A stretch of 64,000 nt of DNA from Butyrivibrio sp. Its GTDB lineage: Bacteria > Bacillota > Clostridia > Lachnospirales > Lachnospiraceae. The notes under the pieces are model-generated. The model saw nothing but the letters and a program-made list of their open reading frames with translations, was not told the origin of the DNA and made no database searches. Below, in pieces: positions 43,657 to 52,646 of this stretch. Location of the stretch: NCBI GenBank assembly GCA_015056575.1, contig SVGA01000014.1, positions 1-64,000 of the forward strand. The letters are read 5' to 3'. The position numbers were made by a program, and so were the translations under genes. The first letter of the stretch is position 1, and each line of letters starts with the position of its first letter.

Positions 43657-44375
43657 TGGGAAGACAGATTCTTATAACTAACGATGACGGCATAGATGCA
43701 GACGGAATAAGGCGGCTTGCCTATGCCGCTGGGAAATTCGGTGAGGTCTATGTTGTGGCACCTCATGATCAGAGAAGTGCCGCATCCCACAGCATAACTT
43801 TAAGAAAGGCATTTGAGATCCATCCTTTTGATATGGGGATTCCCGGGGTGCACGGATTTTCTTGCACAGGAACCCCTGCTGACTGCATCAGGGTGGGCAA
43901 GCTCAATGTAATGCCAAAGTTTCCGGATGTAGTCCTTACAGGTATCAACTATGGCTACAATGTGGCTGCGGATATTCAATATTCAGCTACCTTAGGAGCT
44001 GCTTTTGAAGCGGAATTCCAGGGGATTCCTGCCATTGCTTTTTCCGAGCACTTCGGAGACGAACATGAGGTGACGGACAGATATCTTGTGGAGATATTGG
44101 GAGAACTCATTGATAAGGAGTATGTTCCGGGGCAGGTGTGGAATGTGAACTTCCCGGGCTGCAGCCTTGCTGATTGCAAGGGAATTCTGTGGGACAGAAA
44201 GGTCTCAAGAATGTCTTTCTTTGATGACAGGTATAAGGTTGAAGAACAGCTTCCCGATGGAGGCATGCTGGTCAGCGTCGATGGAGTATATAATCCCAAA
44301 AAGGACGAGGGAACAGACTACGGTGCAATACTTTCAAATTACGTATCCGTGGGCATTGTAAGGAATATCAGCTGA
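43656..44375 (+). CDS. surE: 5'-nucleotidase SurE
   Basis: A 239-residue metal-dependent phosphatase of nucleoside monophosphates. The N-terminal ILITNDDGIDADG metal site, APHDQRSAASHSIT and LTGINYGYNVAADIQYSATLGAA are typical. It is translationally coupled to the upstream lipoprotein gene, an unusual partner, and is followed by a terminator. Confidence 0.94.
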   Translation: MGRQILITNDDGIDADGIRRLAYAAGKFGEVYVVAPHDQRSAASHSITLRKAFEIHPFDMGIPGVHGFSCTGTPADCIRVGKLNVMPKFPDVVLTGINYGYNVAADIQYSATLGAAFEAEFQGIPAIAFSEHFGDEHEVTDRYLVEILGELIDKEYVPGQVWNVNFPGCSLADCKGILWDRKVSRMSFFDDRYKVEEQLPDGGMLVSVDGVYNPKKDEGTDYGAILSNYVSVGIVRNIS

Positions 44376-44439
44376 CCCGGATCAGATAATTATAAGACGG
44401 TCAAAAATCTATAAAAAGTGGCTCAAATATTATAAATAC

Positions 44440-44495
44440 AGTCGGAAACCCCGATGATAGAATATCAATCGTGGGGGCTTTCCGGCTTATTTTTA
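44440..44495 (+). terminator. Terminator after surE
   Basis: Imperfect long stem: AGTCGGAAA (44440-44448) pairs with TTTCCGGCT (44478-44486), extended by CCC/GGG, and followed by TATTTTTA. An in-frame ATG of the next gene lies inside it, which argues against that start. Confidence 0.75.
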
Positions 44496-44576
44496 TGGGG
44501 ATTTAAAGCCGTAAAAAGAGCTCTCTATAGTAACAAAAAACTATTGAAGAAAGTAAAAGTAAAGGGGGAAGGAAAT

Positions 44577-47500
44577 TTGAGAAAGAACAGTAGGTTCTAT
44601 GCACTGGCATTGGCTGCAGCACTGGGATTGCAGACAATCGGTTCCCAGGTTGCCTATGCGGCTGAAAATCCGCCACTGGATGATGCTGCAAATGAGCAGG
44701 ACGAAAAAGAAAATGAAGAACCAAAGACAGACCGGGCCGGAAGCGGCGCCGCAGAAGCTGATGAAGCTGAAGATGATGAAGGCTCTAAAAGCGGCGGTGT
44801 GAAGTCAGACGGATCGGAGTCTGAGACCGGTGATACTAAAGACGAGAAAGAAGCTCAGTCAGATGCCGGGGAAGAAGCCGGGGAGGAATCCGAAGAAGCA
44901 GAGGATGAAACAGAGGATGAATCCGAGGACGAGGAGGAAGAACTTTCGGATGATTCCGAGGAGGAAATCGTTATCACAGCAAAGAGCGCTCCTTTGGAAG
45001 ATCCAAGACAGACGGCTGTTCCGGGAAGGGGTGATCTTCTCTGGGCTGTAGATATGAATGATCTGTCACAGTTTGATCTTTACACAGGCCCTGCCCAGGG
45101 AACCTGGTCTGCGTCTGATGATGTGGTAAGAATAGACGGAGGACACGGCAACAAGGCCATTTCCAAGAGACAGGACTTTGATGACTTTGTACTGGAAGCG
45201 GATGTAACAGTTGAAAGACAGGCTGATCTTCCGGATAAATCCAGCGCTCAGGGTGGAATTCTTTTCCGTGCATCAAGAGGAGCTGATCGACAGAACGACG
45301 GGTATTTCGGATACTATCTTGGAATCAATGCCAAGGGCCAGGAGATGATCCTGGGACGTTGTTCAGGAAACAACTGGTATGAGATAGCTACCAAGAAGAT
45401 GAAGGTTGAGTATGGAAAGAGCTATCACCTTACCGTAGTTGCCAGCGGCTCACATATTACCTGTTATGCTGATTATAACGGCGAAAACTACGCCAAGCTT
45501 TATATCAATGATACAACTCACGCAAGCGGCGGGATAGGAATGAGGAACTGGCTTTCCCATTCAAGCTTTAGAAATCTTGCAGTAAGTGAGTACGATGAGG
45601 AGGCTTTATATGACAGCTATACAAATCCTCTTTTGAACCACTGCGCAGATCCCGACGTTCTGTATCATAACGGAACCTATTTCCTTTATCCCACCAATGC
45701 CGGAGACGACACCCACGGAATAAAGGTTTACACATCTACAGATCTTGTTCACTGGACAGATCAGGGCTATGCACTGAGCAAAGGAGACTGCTGGGGAACA
45801 ACCGGATTCTGGGCTCCCGATCTTATTGAAAAAGACGGAACCTTCTACATGTACTATGTGGCAAATGAGCAGATCTGTGTAGCAACAAGCGATTCTCCTC
45901 TGGGACCCTTTACTCAGGAAGTTAAAGAGCCCATGGACGGGTCAGAGAAGAATATCGATGCACATATTTTCTACGATGAGGCATCAGGGAAATATTACAT
46001 CTATTATGTTCGCTTCACAGGAGGCAATGTTATCTGGGGCGCAGAGCTTTCAGATGATATGAAGACCATCAAAAAAGATACCTTAAAGCAGATCGTTGCA
46101 GCTGATCAGGGCTGGGATCAGGATATGGGCAATATCAATGAAGGCCCCTTCATGCTGACCTATGAGGGCAAGTATTACCTCACCTACTCAGGTGCTCATT
46201 TCCAGAGTATCCATTACGGTTCAGCCTTTGCTGTGTCGGATTCACCCCTCGGTGACTTTAAGAAATACGATTATAACCCCATAATGAAATCCAATTCCAC
46301 GGTTCACGGTACGGGACATCACGGCATCACTGTATCTCCCGACGGAACTGAGATGTTCATTGTTTATCACAGCCATCATGACCTTAACAGCACTGAGCCA
46401 AGGCAGCTGTGCATAGACAGGATCCATTTCACAAAGGACGCAGAGGGCGAGACTATTCTTGAAGTTATGGGACCTACCATTACACCCCAGAGACTCCCTT
46501 CAGGAGCAGTGGATGTGGCAAACTTCATTGAAGCTGTAAATCCTGACGATATAAAGGTTTCGGATGATGCGGATGCTGAGGATGTTAATGCAGCACTTCC
46601 CGCAGAAGTGACAGTAGCAACAAGTAAAGGTGACTATACTGCATCCGTTACCTGGAATAACGTAAAAGACACTGATCTTAAGGGTAAATCCATTGAGGTA
46701 GAGGGAACAGTAACTCTTCCCGAAGAAGTGGAGAACCTTGGAGATGCAGATCTCTCAGTTACCTGCACTGTTATCCTTGGAGATGCCAAGATCAAGGAAG
46801 ACCTCAAAAAGATCCTGGATGAGCTTGTGATACCAGGATCAGATGCCATCAGAGGAAACATCACACTTCCTTCAGTATCAGGCGAGGCGCTTCTTACCTG
46901 GGAGTCTGACAACGAAGAGGTGATCACCTCCAAAGACAAAGCACAGGATGGATACTATGACATCCCTGCAGGTGTTGTTACAAGAGGCAGCAAGAACGAG
47001 AAGGTAACACTTACCGTTACCGGAACTATTGATGGTGTTTCTCTTTCCAGGGAATTTGAAGTCACTGTTCTTGCAAAAGAGAATGTGGATGAGACCTACG
47101 TTGGATATCTCTATGCACACTTTAAGGAAATCCCCGGAGAAAAAGGCGAGCAGGATATCTTTTACGGTATAAGTGATGATGGCCTTAACTGGACAGCACT
47201 TAACGGAAACGAAGCAGTCCTTAAGTCTGATGTAAGTGACAAGGCAACAAGAGATCCTTATATCATAAGAAGTGCAGAAGGAGACAGATTTTTCCTTCTT
47301 GCAACAGACCAGGATATCTATAAATACGGCAGCAACATTCCCTGGGACAGACTTTCAACTCAGGGCAGCACAGCTCTTACCATCTGGGAGTCCACAGACC
47401 TTGTAAACTGGACCAATGAAAGAAATGTTGATGTAGCCGGATCCATCGGCGGCGGATGCGCATGGGCTCCTGAAGCAATCTACGATGAGGCAACAGGAGA

Positions 47501-50500
47501 GTACCTTGTATTCTGGGCCAGCAAGATCGCAGCAGACAACTATGCAAGACAGTATACCTTTGTTTCAAGAACAAGAGACTTCTATAACTTTACAGAGCCT
47601 GAGCTCTTCAACAACTTCGGAAGCAACATCGATACTTCCATGCTTAAGGTTGGAGATGATTACTTCAGACTTACCAAGATAGAAGACGGAATGTATGTAA
47701 GACTTGATAAGGCAAGCGGAAAGCTTCGTTCCTATGGCGATGAAGTAACAACAAAAACCGTAGGTAACCTGACCTTCAACGTGGTAGGCAATAACTACAG
47801 CTACATTGCAAACACAGCTGATGGCTGCCTTGAATCCTTCAGAGGAAACTATGAGGGCGGCACCATGTTCAAATTCAATGACAGGGATGAATGGTGCGTA
47901 ATGCTTGATGAATACGGCGGAGCTACAAGAGGCTATATTCCTTTCACAACAACCGACCTTAATGCTCCCAACAGCATCCATGTTCTTAATGAGGATGAGT
48001 ATACAGCCCAGGAAGGCTGCAAGCACGGCGTAATCCTTCCTGTTACAAAAGCTGAGTATGAAAGGCTTATTGAAGCCTACGGCGTAGCAGAAGGCTCTTT
48101 TGCCCGGATGGATAAGGCAGAAGGCCCTGTAGCTGAGTACGACTTCGAGAATGCTGATGGCACAAAGGTTATCGCAAAGGGCACAGACCTTGGACTTACA
48201 CTTAAAGGCAGCGCCTGCCTTAAGGACGATGAGAATGGCAAGGTTCTTTTCCTTGACGGATCAGATGAAGCTTATGCTGAATTTGAAAAGGGCATTTTTG
48301 ACGGAACTAAAGAGATGACCCTCAGCCTTGATGTTAAGGCACTTTCCGCGGATGCCGGAAGTATGGTCCTGGGACTTGGCTCTGATGCAGACAAGTATCT
48401 CTTTGCGAGAGTAACTGACGATGAGGTGGGTGCCGGAAATACCGCAAGAGGTACAAAGGGCGTTAAGAGTGCGGGCACTGCAAGCTACGGCAACTACGGA
48501 AGGTGGGTACACCTTGACGTTGCCATTTCAGATCATGTACTTACTATCTATGCCGATGGGCTTTTCCTTGGAAGCATCAAGAACAGAAACATCTCTGAAC
48601 TGGGAAGAAATCTTGATATGTTCCTTGGCAGATCGTTTACTGGAGGAAGGAATTTTAAGGGCTATATCGACAACCTTAAGATTTATAACAGAGCACTTAC
48701 CATGGATGAGATCGGAGCAAAAGAAATTACGGCTATCACCGTTAAGATTGAGGCTGAGAGCGGAGTTATAACAGGAAAGGCAAGAGCCGTACAAAGAGGC
48801 GATGCTTCAGGCGGCTACAAGGTTGGCTATATCGATGATACAGCTTCTGTTGTGACCATGAAGATAAATGCTCCTGCTGAAGGAACCTACAGAGTAGATA
48901 TTGCGGCTGACGGAGACAAGGGAGCCTTCCCCAACACTTCACACAGATACTGGGTGAACGGCGATGAAGCATCAGCAAAGGTTGTTGAATACACAAATGC
49001 CACAAACTGGGATATCTGGTCCCTTTACAGCGTATATGTTGATCTTAAGGAAGGTGAGAATACCTTCAGCGTTTCCCATTCCGGCCGTGACAACAGCTTC
49101 GCGGAGCTGGATTACATTCTTTTCCATGCCATGGAAGAACCTGAGTATGAAATCATGATCGGCGATACAGCTCTTGAGGGCTTTAGCAGAGATAAGAAGG
49201 TATATACCGTTGAAGGTGACTTGGAGAATCTTCCTGCTGTATCCGTTAAGTTTGAGGATGGCGCAAACGAAAGCTTCAAAGCACAGGTTACTCAGGCAAC
49301 CGCAGAAAGGCCGGAAAGCTACGTTACTGTTTATAATACTGACGATCCTTCATATGTCCAGAAGTATACGGTCAGATTTAATTCAACAGACACCTTTGAG
49401 AGCATGATCGTGAACTACGGCGCAGATCCTTTCGTTACATACCATGATGGATATTACTACTATGTGCGCATGGGACGAAATGACACAGGAATCTGGGTTA
49501 CAAAGTCCGCTGAGCTTTCAAGAATCGGAAAAGTAGAACCTGTATGTGTATACATGCCTTCAGGTAATGAGCCTACAAGAGAGCTTTGGGCTCCTGAGCT
49601 TCACTTTATTGACGGCAAGTGGTACATCTACTATACAGCAGGCGCAGGTGCAGACCATCGCATGATGGTTCTTGAGAGTGTATCTGACGATGCACAGGGT
49701 CAGTATGTATTTAAGGGCAAGATGAGTCCCGAAACCGACAGATGGGCTATCGACCAGACAGTTCTCGAACTTGACGGACAGCTCTATGCCATCTGGTCAG
49801 GCTGGGATGGATTTGTTGACGGAGAGCAGAGACTCTACATCGCAAAGATGGATTCTCCCACAAGCATAACCGGAGACAGAGTTGAGCTTTCAAGACCTGA
49901 ATTTGCCTGGGAAGTAAATGAGCATCCTACCATCAATGAGGGACCTGAAATTGCTGTTGCTCCCGACGGAACAGTGAATCTTGTATATTCAGCCAGCGGT
50001 TCCTGGTCTGATACATACTGCCTTGGATGCCTGACTCTTAAGAAGGGCGCAGATCCCATGGAGAAGTCTTCCTGGATCAAGGCTACAAAGCCTGTATTTG
50101 AGAAGAACGACAGCACAACCTTCTCAACCGGTCATGCCTGCTTTGTAAAGAGCCCTGACATGAAAGAAGATTATCTTGTTTACCACGCAACTGTATATGC
50201 AGGCGGCGGCTGGAACGGAAGAGGTGTAAGAACCCAGAGGGTTTACTGGAATGAAGACGGCACGCCTTTCCTTGGTACAGCTGCTGAGTACACAGACAGG
50301 ATCAAGACTCCTTCGGGAACAAAGAAGGCAACCTATGTAAGACTTGAGGCAGAGGATGCAGTCCTTACAGGTCTTAGTGCTTCTTCGACCTATAACTCAT
50401 CTGCCGATGGCTGTGTATATGGCTTTAATGACGAGACAAAGACTGCTGAATTTACCTTTGATGTAGCACAGGCAGGCGAGTACATGCTTTATCTTGGAGC

Positions 50501-50978
50501 ATCAGCTGATATAAACGGCGCTGCTCTTAAGGCTGTTGTAAATGGACAGGAATATGAGAAGAATATTTACAACTTCAATGCAAATTCAGGAAACAGACTT
50601 TGCGTAGACAACTGGTTTGGATACGGGATCAAGGTGGCTTTGAACGAAGGCAGCAATACCGTTATTGTTACAGGAGTAAGCGGAAAAGAGACAGCTGCAC
50701 TGGATTACATTGAGTACTGCGATTATGAGAGTGCGATCGCTCCAAATCCCGAGCCGCCGGTAATCGAAGAGCCTGAAGAACCTGAGAATCCTGAGGACCC
50801 TGAAGAACCCGATACTCCTGATGAGCCGGATACACCGGATGAGCCCGACAAACCGGAATCTCCGCAGGTTCCTGTAGAGAAAGTAGTACAGGCTATCACA
50901 GCAGTTGTTAAGACAGTGGTCAAGACTGTTGCCAGGGTAGTGACAAGTATTATAAAAAAGATACTTAAATGGTTTTAA
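44577..50978 (+). CDS. Giant secreted three-GH43-domain glycan hydrolase
   Basis: A 2133-residue exported protein. TTG start at 44577 follows AAGGGGGAAGG and opens a signal peptide (cleavage after AYA, residue 28). Then: acidic Glu/Asp linker (31-145); LamG/DUF1080-like jelly roll (152-340); GH43 domain 1 (345-640; D358 in CADPDV, NIDAH, INEGPF); two Ig-like modules (650-835); GH43 domain 2 (840-1170; D893 in TRDPY, NIDTS, YEGGTMF); LamG-like (1185-1380); CBM6/35-like (1389-1520); Ig-like (1522-1605); GH43 domain 3 (1610-1905; D1617 in GADPF, AIDQT, INEGPE); CBM6/35-like (1920-2052); Pro/Glu/Asp repeat linker; and a cationic amphipathic tail (2100-2133). GH43 enzymes are mainly arabinofuranosidases, arabinanases and xylosidases; all three acidic triads appear intact. 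The adjacent sugar transporter and regulator support arabinan or arabinoxylan breakdown. Confidence 0.88.
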   Translation: MRKNSRFYALALAAALGLQTIGSQVAYAAENPPLDDAANEQDEKENEEPKTDRAGSGAAEADEAEDDEGSKSGGVKSDGSESETGDTKDEKEAQSDAGEEAGEESEEAEDETEDESEDEEEELSDDSEEEIVITAKSAPLEDPRQTAVPGRGDLLWAVDMNDLSQFDLYTGPAQGTWSASDDVVRIDGGHGNKAISKRQDFDDFVLEADVTVERQADLPDKSSAQGGILFRASRGADRQNDGYFGYYLGINAKGQEMILGRCSGNNWYEIATKKMKVEYGKSYHLTVVASGSHITCYADYNGENYAKLYINDTTHASGGIGMRNWLSHSSFRNLAVSEYDEEALYDSYTNPLLNHCADPDVLYHNGTYFLYPTNAGDDTHGIKVYTSTDLVHWTDQGYALSKGDCWGTTGFWAPDLIEKDGTFYMYYVANEQICVATSDSPLGPFTQEVKEPMDGSEKNIDAHIFYDEASGKYYIYYVRFTGGNVIWGAELSDDMKTIKKDTLKQIVAADQGWDQDMGNINEGPFMLTYEGKYYLTYSGAHFQSIHYGSAFAVSDSPLGDFKKYDYNPIMKSNSTVHGTGHHGITVSPDGTEMFIVYHSHHDLNSTEPRQLCIDRIHFTKDAEGETILEVMGPTITPQRLPSGAVDVANFIEAVNPDDIKVSDDADAEDVNAALPAEVTVATSKGDYTASVTWNNVKDTDLKGKSIEVEGTVTLPEEVENLGDADLSVTCTVILGDAKIKEDLKKILDELVIPGSDAIRGNITLPSVSGEALLTWESDNEEVITSKDKAQDGYYDIPAGVVTRGSKNEKVTLTVTGTIDGVSLSREFEVTVLAKENVDETYVGYLYAHFKEIPGEKGEQDIFYGISDDGLNWTALNGNEAVLKSDVSDKATRDPYIIRSAEGDRFFLLATDQDIYKYGSNIPWDRLSTQGSTALTIWESTDLVNWTNERNVDVAGSIGGGCAWAPEAIYDEATGEYLVFWASKIAADNYARQYTFVSRTRDFYNFTEPELFNNFGSNIDTSMLKVGDDYFRLTKIEDGMYVRLDKASGKLRSYGDEVTTKTVGNLTFNVVGNNYSYIANTADGCLESFRGNYEGGTMFKFNDRDEWCVMLDEYGGATRGYIPFTTTDLNAPNSIHVLNEDEYTAQEGCKHGVILPVTKAEYERLIEAYGVAEGSFARMDKAEGPVAEYDFENADGTKVIAKGTDLGLTLKGSACLKDDENGKVLFLDGSDEAYAEFEKGIFDGTKEMTLSLDVKALSADAGSMVLGLGSDADKYLFARVTDDEVGAGNTARGTKGVKSAGTASYGNYGRWVHLDVAISDHVLTIYADGLFLGSIKNRNISELGRNLDMFLGRSFTGGRNFKGYIDNLKIYNRALTMDEIGAKEITAITVKIEAESGVITGKARAVQRGDASGGYKVGYIDDTASVVTMKINAPAEGTYRVDIAADGDKGAFPNTSHRYWVNGDEASAKVVEYTNATNWDIWSLYSVYVDLKEGENTFSVSHSGRDNSFAELDYILFHAMEEPEYEIMIGDTALEGFSRDKKVYTVEGDLENLPAVSVKFEDGANESFKAQVTQATAERPESYVTVYNTDDPSYVQKYTVRFNSTDTFESMIVNYGADPFVTYHDGYYYYVRMGRNDTGIWVTKSAELSRIGKVEPVCVYMPSGNEPTRELWAPELHFIDGKWYIYYTAGAGADHRMMVLESVSDDAQGQYVFKGKMSPETDRWAIDQTVLELDGQLYAIWSGWDGFVDGEQRLYIAKMDSPTSITGDRVELSRPEFAWEVNEHPTINEGPEIAVAPDGTVNLVYSASGSWSDTYCLGCLTLKKGADPMEKSSWIKATKPVFEKNDSTTFSTGHACFVKSPDMKEDYLVYHATVYAGGGWNGRGVRTQRVYWNEDGTPFLGTAAEYTDRIKTPSGTKKATYVRLEAEDAVLTGLSASSTYNSSADGCVYGFNDETKTAEFTFDVAQAGEYMLYLGASADINGAALKAVVNGQEYEKNIYNFNANSGNRLCVDNWFGYGIKVALNEGSNTVIVTGVSGKETAALDYIEYCDYESAIAPNPEPPVIEEPEEPENPEDPEEPDTPDEPDTPDEPDKPESPQVPVEKVVQAITAVVKTVVKTVARVVTSIIKKILKWF

Positions 50979-50983
50979 GATAC

Positions 50984-51012
50984 TTGTTTGTCATGATCTG
51001 AAAAGGTATGAT
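50984..51012 (+). promoter_or_regulatory. Promoter of AraC-type response regulator gene
   Basis: TTGTTT (50984-50989), 17-base spacer and TATGAT (51007-51012), with a cre-like site beginning 10 bases downstream. Confidence 0.55.
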
Positions 51013-51021
51013 ATATGGGCA

Positions 51022-51035
51022 TGAAAACGTTTCCG
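51022..51035 (+). promoter_or_regulatory. cre-like CcpA operator
   Basis: TGAAAACGTTTCCG matches the catabolite-responsive element consensus TGWAARCGYTWNCW at 13 of 14 positions. It lies just downstream of the -10 box and overlaps the region before the ribosome site, where bound CcpA would block transcription. Confidence 0.7.
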
Positions 51036-51045
51036 GGGGTGTTTT

Positions 51046-52263
51046 ATGAAATACAGAACTCTTGTAGCAGATGATGAACCCATGATAAGAAGAGGCATCA
51101 TCAGTTTCCTTAAGGCATACGATGACTTTGAAGTTGTAGCAGAAGCGGAAGACGGTGAAGTGGCGCTGGAGAAGGCCAAATCCACTGTTATAGATGTCTT
51201 TTTCGTGGACATCAACATGCCTTTTCTTAACGGCCTGGATTTCATAAAGGAGCTGAAAAAGCTGTACCCTCAGGCACTTGTTGTAATCGTTACGGGATAC
51301 GATCTCTTTGAATATGCAAGAAAGGCTGTGGGCCTTGGCGTATTTGACTATGTACTTAAGCCTCTTATGGAGGATCCTTTCGATGAGCTTATCGGAAGGA
51401 TCCGTGAGGCTCTAAGCAAGCGCAGCGGCGAAGAGATGGAGAAGAAATACCTGGAGTGGGCCAGGGACAAGATGAACGAGAGCAGGGAACTGCTTATTGC
51501 GGAGCTTTCCAAGAAGGTGATTGACGGAAGATTATCGGAGGATGAGATCACCCAGGAATGCAGATATCTGAATCTAAGGCTTCCGGAGGAATATTCCCTT
51601 ATCCTTGTACGCATAGACACAAAGCCCACGGAGGATATAGACAGCAACTGGAATGAGGATCTTCTGTACTTCGTCTCCGAGAACATAGCTCTTGAGATGT
51701 TTGCATCTCTTGCTCTGGAGAGCAGGTGCAGGGACGAGTCAGGGAACCTGGTTCTTGTTACAGATCAGATTCCGTCAGAGGAACTGGAAGAGAAATGCAA
51801 TGAGTATATAAACTACATTTCAGGAATACTCCCGGTTAAGTGCGTGATAGAGACTGCTTCGGGAAAAGGCGCAGGATCCGTCGCAGCCGCTTATCAGGAG
51901 GCTCTCTCCAAGGCTTCTGAGAATACCGGATATTCCTCGATCCTTGAGTCTGTTATGCAGCTTATCCAGGAAAACTATTCAAGAGAGGAATTCTCCCTTC
52001 AGGAGGCCGCTGACAATGTAGGACTTTCGGTGGCATACTTAAGCCGCATCTTCCGTAAGGAGGCCGGCTGTACCTTTGTTGATTATCTCACCAATCTTCG
52101 AATGAGGAAGGCCAGTATCCTTCTTCACGATGAGGAGATGAAGATCTACGAGGTGGCAGAGAAGGTGGGTTACACCTCCCAGCAGTATTTCAGCCTTGTA
52201 TTCAAGAAGAAACTTGGGATCAGCCCCGCCGAGTACAGGCAATCTATTAAGGATAGTAAATAA
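51046..52263 (+). CDS. AraC-type response regulator (YesN family)
   Basis: A 405-residue regulator with an N-terminal receiver (phosphoacceptor D55 in VFFVDINMPFLNG, conserved Lys in YVLKPL), a helical middle of about 180 residues, and a C-terminal AraC double helix-turn-helix (about 300-402, with VGYTSQQYFSLVFKKKLGISPAEYR). The partner is almost certainly the YesM-type kinase encoded at 57.4 kb, on the far side of the transporter genes. It probably activates the transporter and perhaps the GH43 gene. The cre-like site at its promoter implies carbon catabolite control. Confidence 0.92.
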   Translation: MKYRTLVADDEPMIRRGIISFLKAYDDFEVVAEAEDGEVALEKAKSTVIDVFFVDINMPFLNGLDFIKELKKLYPQALVVIVTGYDLFEYARKAVGLGVFDYVLKPLMEDPFDELIGRIREALSKRSGEEMEKKYLEWARDKMNESRELLIAELSKKVIDGRLSEDEITQECRYLNLRLPEEYSLILVRIDTKPTEDIDSNWNEDLLYFVSENIALEMFASLALESRCRDESGNLVLVTDQIPSEELEEKCNEYINYISGILPVKCVIETASGKGAGSVAAAYQEALSKASENTGYSSILESVMQLIQENYSREEFSLQEAADNVGLSVAYLSRIFRKEAGCTFVDYLTNLRMRKASILLHDEEMKIYEVAEKVGYTSQQYFSLVFKKKLGISPAEYRQSIKDSK

Positions 52264-52269
52264 ATCAAG

Positions 52270-52310
52270 CTAGCCAGGCCTGTTTTAAGGGGACTGGCTA
52301 GTTTTATTTT
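52270..52310 (+). terminator. Terminator after response regulator gene
   Basis: Eight-base stem CTAGCCAG / CTGGCTAG, extended inside by partial pairing, with the tail TTTTATTTT. Confidence 0.85.
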
Positions 52311-52312
52311 AT

Positions 52313-52438
52313 GTGTCTTTTTTTATAAGCTGGCTCTTTTCCCAGAACCGTGATGAAGATGTCAAAAAAGCCTCAAATGACCTGGAGTATCTAGAGAAAC
52401 TCTTCGCTGAATATAAAGAGGCAAATAAGAAAAAGTAA
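52313..52438 (+). pseudogene. Isolated 41-codon frame, small gene or gene remnant
   Basis: A GTG-started frame of 41 codons ending TAA at 52436-52438. It encodes a short hydrophobic start and a highly charged helical stretch (NRDEDVKKASNDLEYLEK and a Lys-rich end). No ribosome site is visible, and the start lies right after the terminator of the upstream gene. A second terminator follows it. It could be the 3' remnant of a lost gene or a leaderless small protein. I do not recognise it. Confidence 0.35.
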
Positions 52439-52464
52439 ATAATTTTGAATAAGATATAGCAGTA

Positions 52465-52500
52465 AGAGCCTAGCATTTATATATGTTGGGCTCTTTTTGT
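52465..52500 (+). terminator. Terminator after the small frame
   Basis: Stem AAGAGCCTAGC / GTTGGGCTCTT (two G-U pairs) with a 10-base loop and TTTTT tail. Confidence 0.8.
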
Positions 52501-52544
52501 GTGCTAAAGCCTTCTTAAGCACCCGTAAGAACAAAAAAGTATAA

Positions 52545-52596
52545 AATCAGGACAAATCAGTCTAAATACATTTATATCCTCCTTAGCTAGAATCAG
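52545..52596 (+). repeat. AATCAG repeats upstream of sugar-binding protein gene
   Basis: AATCAG occurs at 52545-52550, 52555-52560 (10 bases apart) and 52591-52596. The first two are about one helical turn apart, the layout expected for tandem sites of an AraC-type activator. A TATA-rich stretch (52571-52577) follows at promoter distance. The assignment is tentative. Confidence 0.35.
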
Positions 52597-52643
52597 TATT
52601 GTAAACAAACGTAAGGCCTGGGGGACAGGCCACCAAGGAGGAT
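52576..52643 (+). promoter_or_regulatory. Leader with anti-Shine-Dalgarno element
   Basis: ATCCTCCTT (52576-52584) is the exact reverse complement of the ribosome site AAGGAGGAT (52635-52643) of the binding-protein gene. Between them lies a perfect hairpin GGCCTG / CAGGCC (52615-52620 and 52626-52631) with a 5-base loop. If the long-range pairing forms, translation would be shut. Confidence 0.55.
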
Positions 52644-52646
52644 AAT

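Noticed and set aside
44454..44576. Upstream extension of the GH43 protein from an ATG at 44454
   Set aside because: That ATG lies in the surE terminator hairpin and would put 41 residues before an evident signal peptide. The TTG at 44577 has a good ribosome site.
50780..50870. Repeat region resembling a short tandem repeat or CRISPR-like array
   Set aside because: It is only the coding repeat of the Pro/Asp/Glu linker (units of the type DTPDEP). There are no constant-length spacers.
52600..52614. Possible second cre site before the sugar-binding protein gene (TGTAAACAAACG)
   Set aside because: It lacks the central CG at the correct position of the consensus, so it is not a credible CcpA site.
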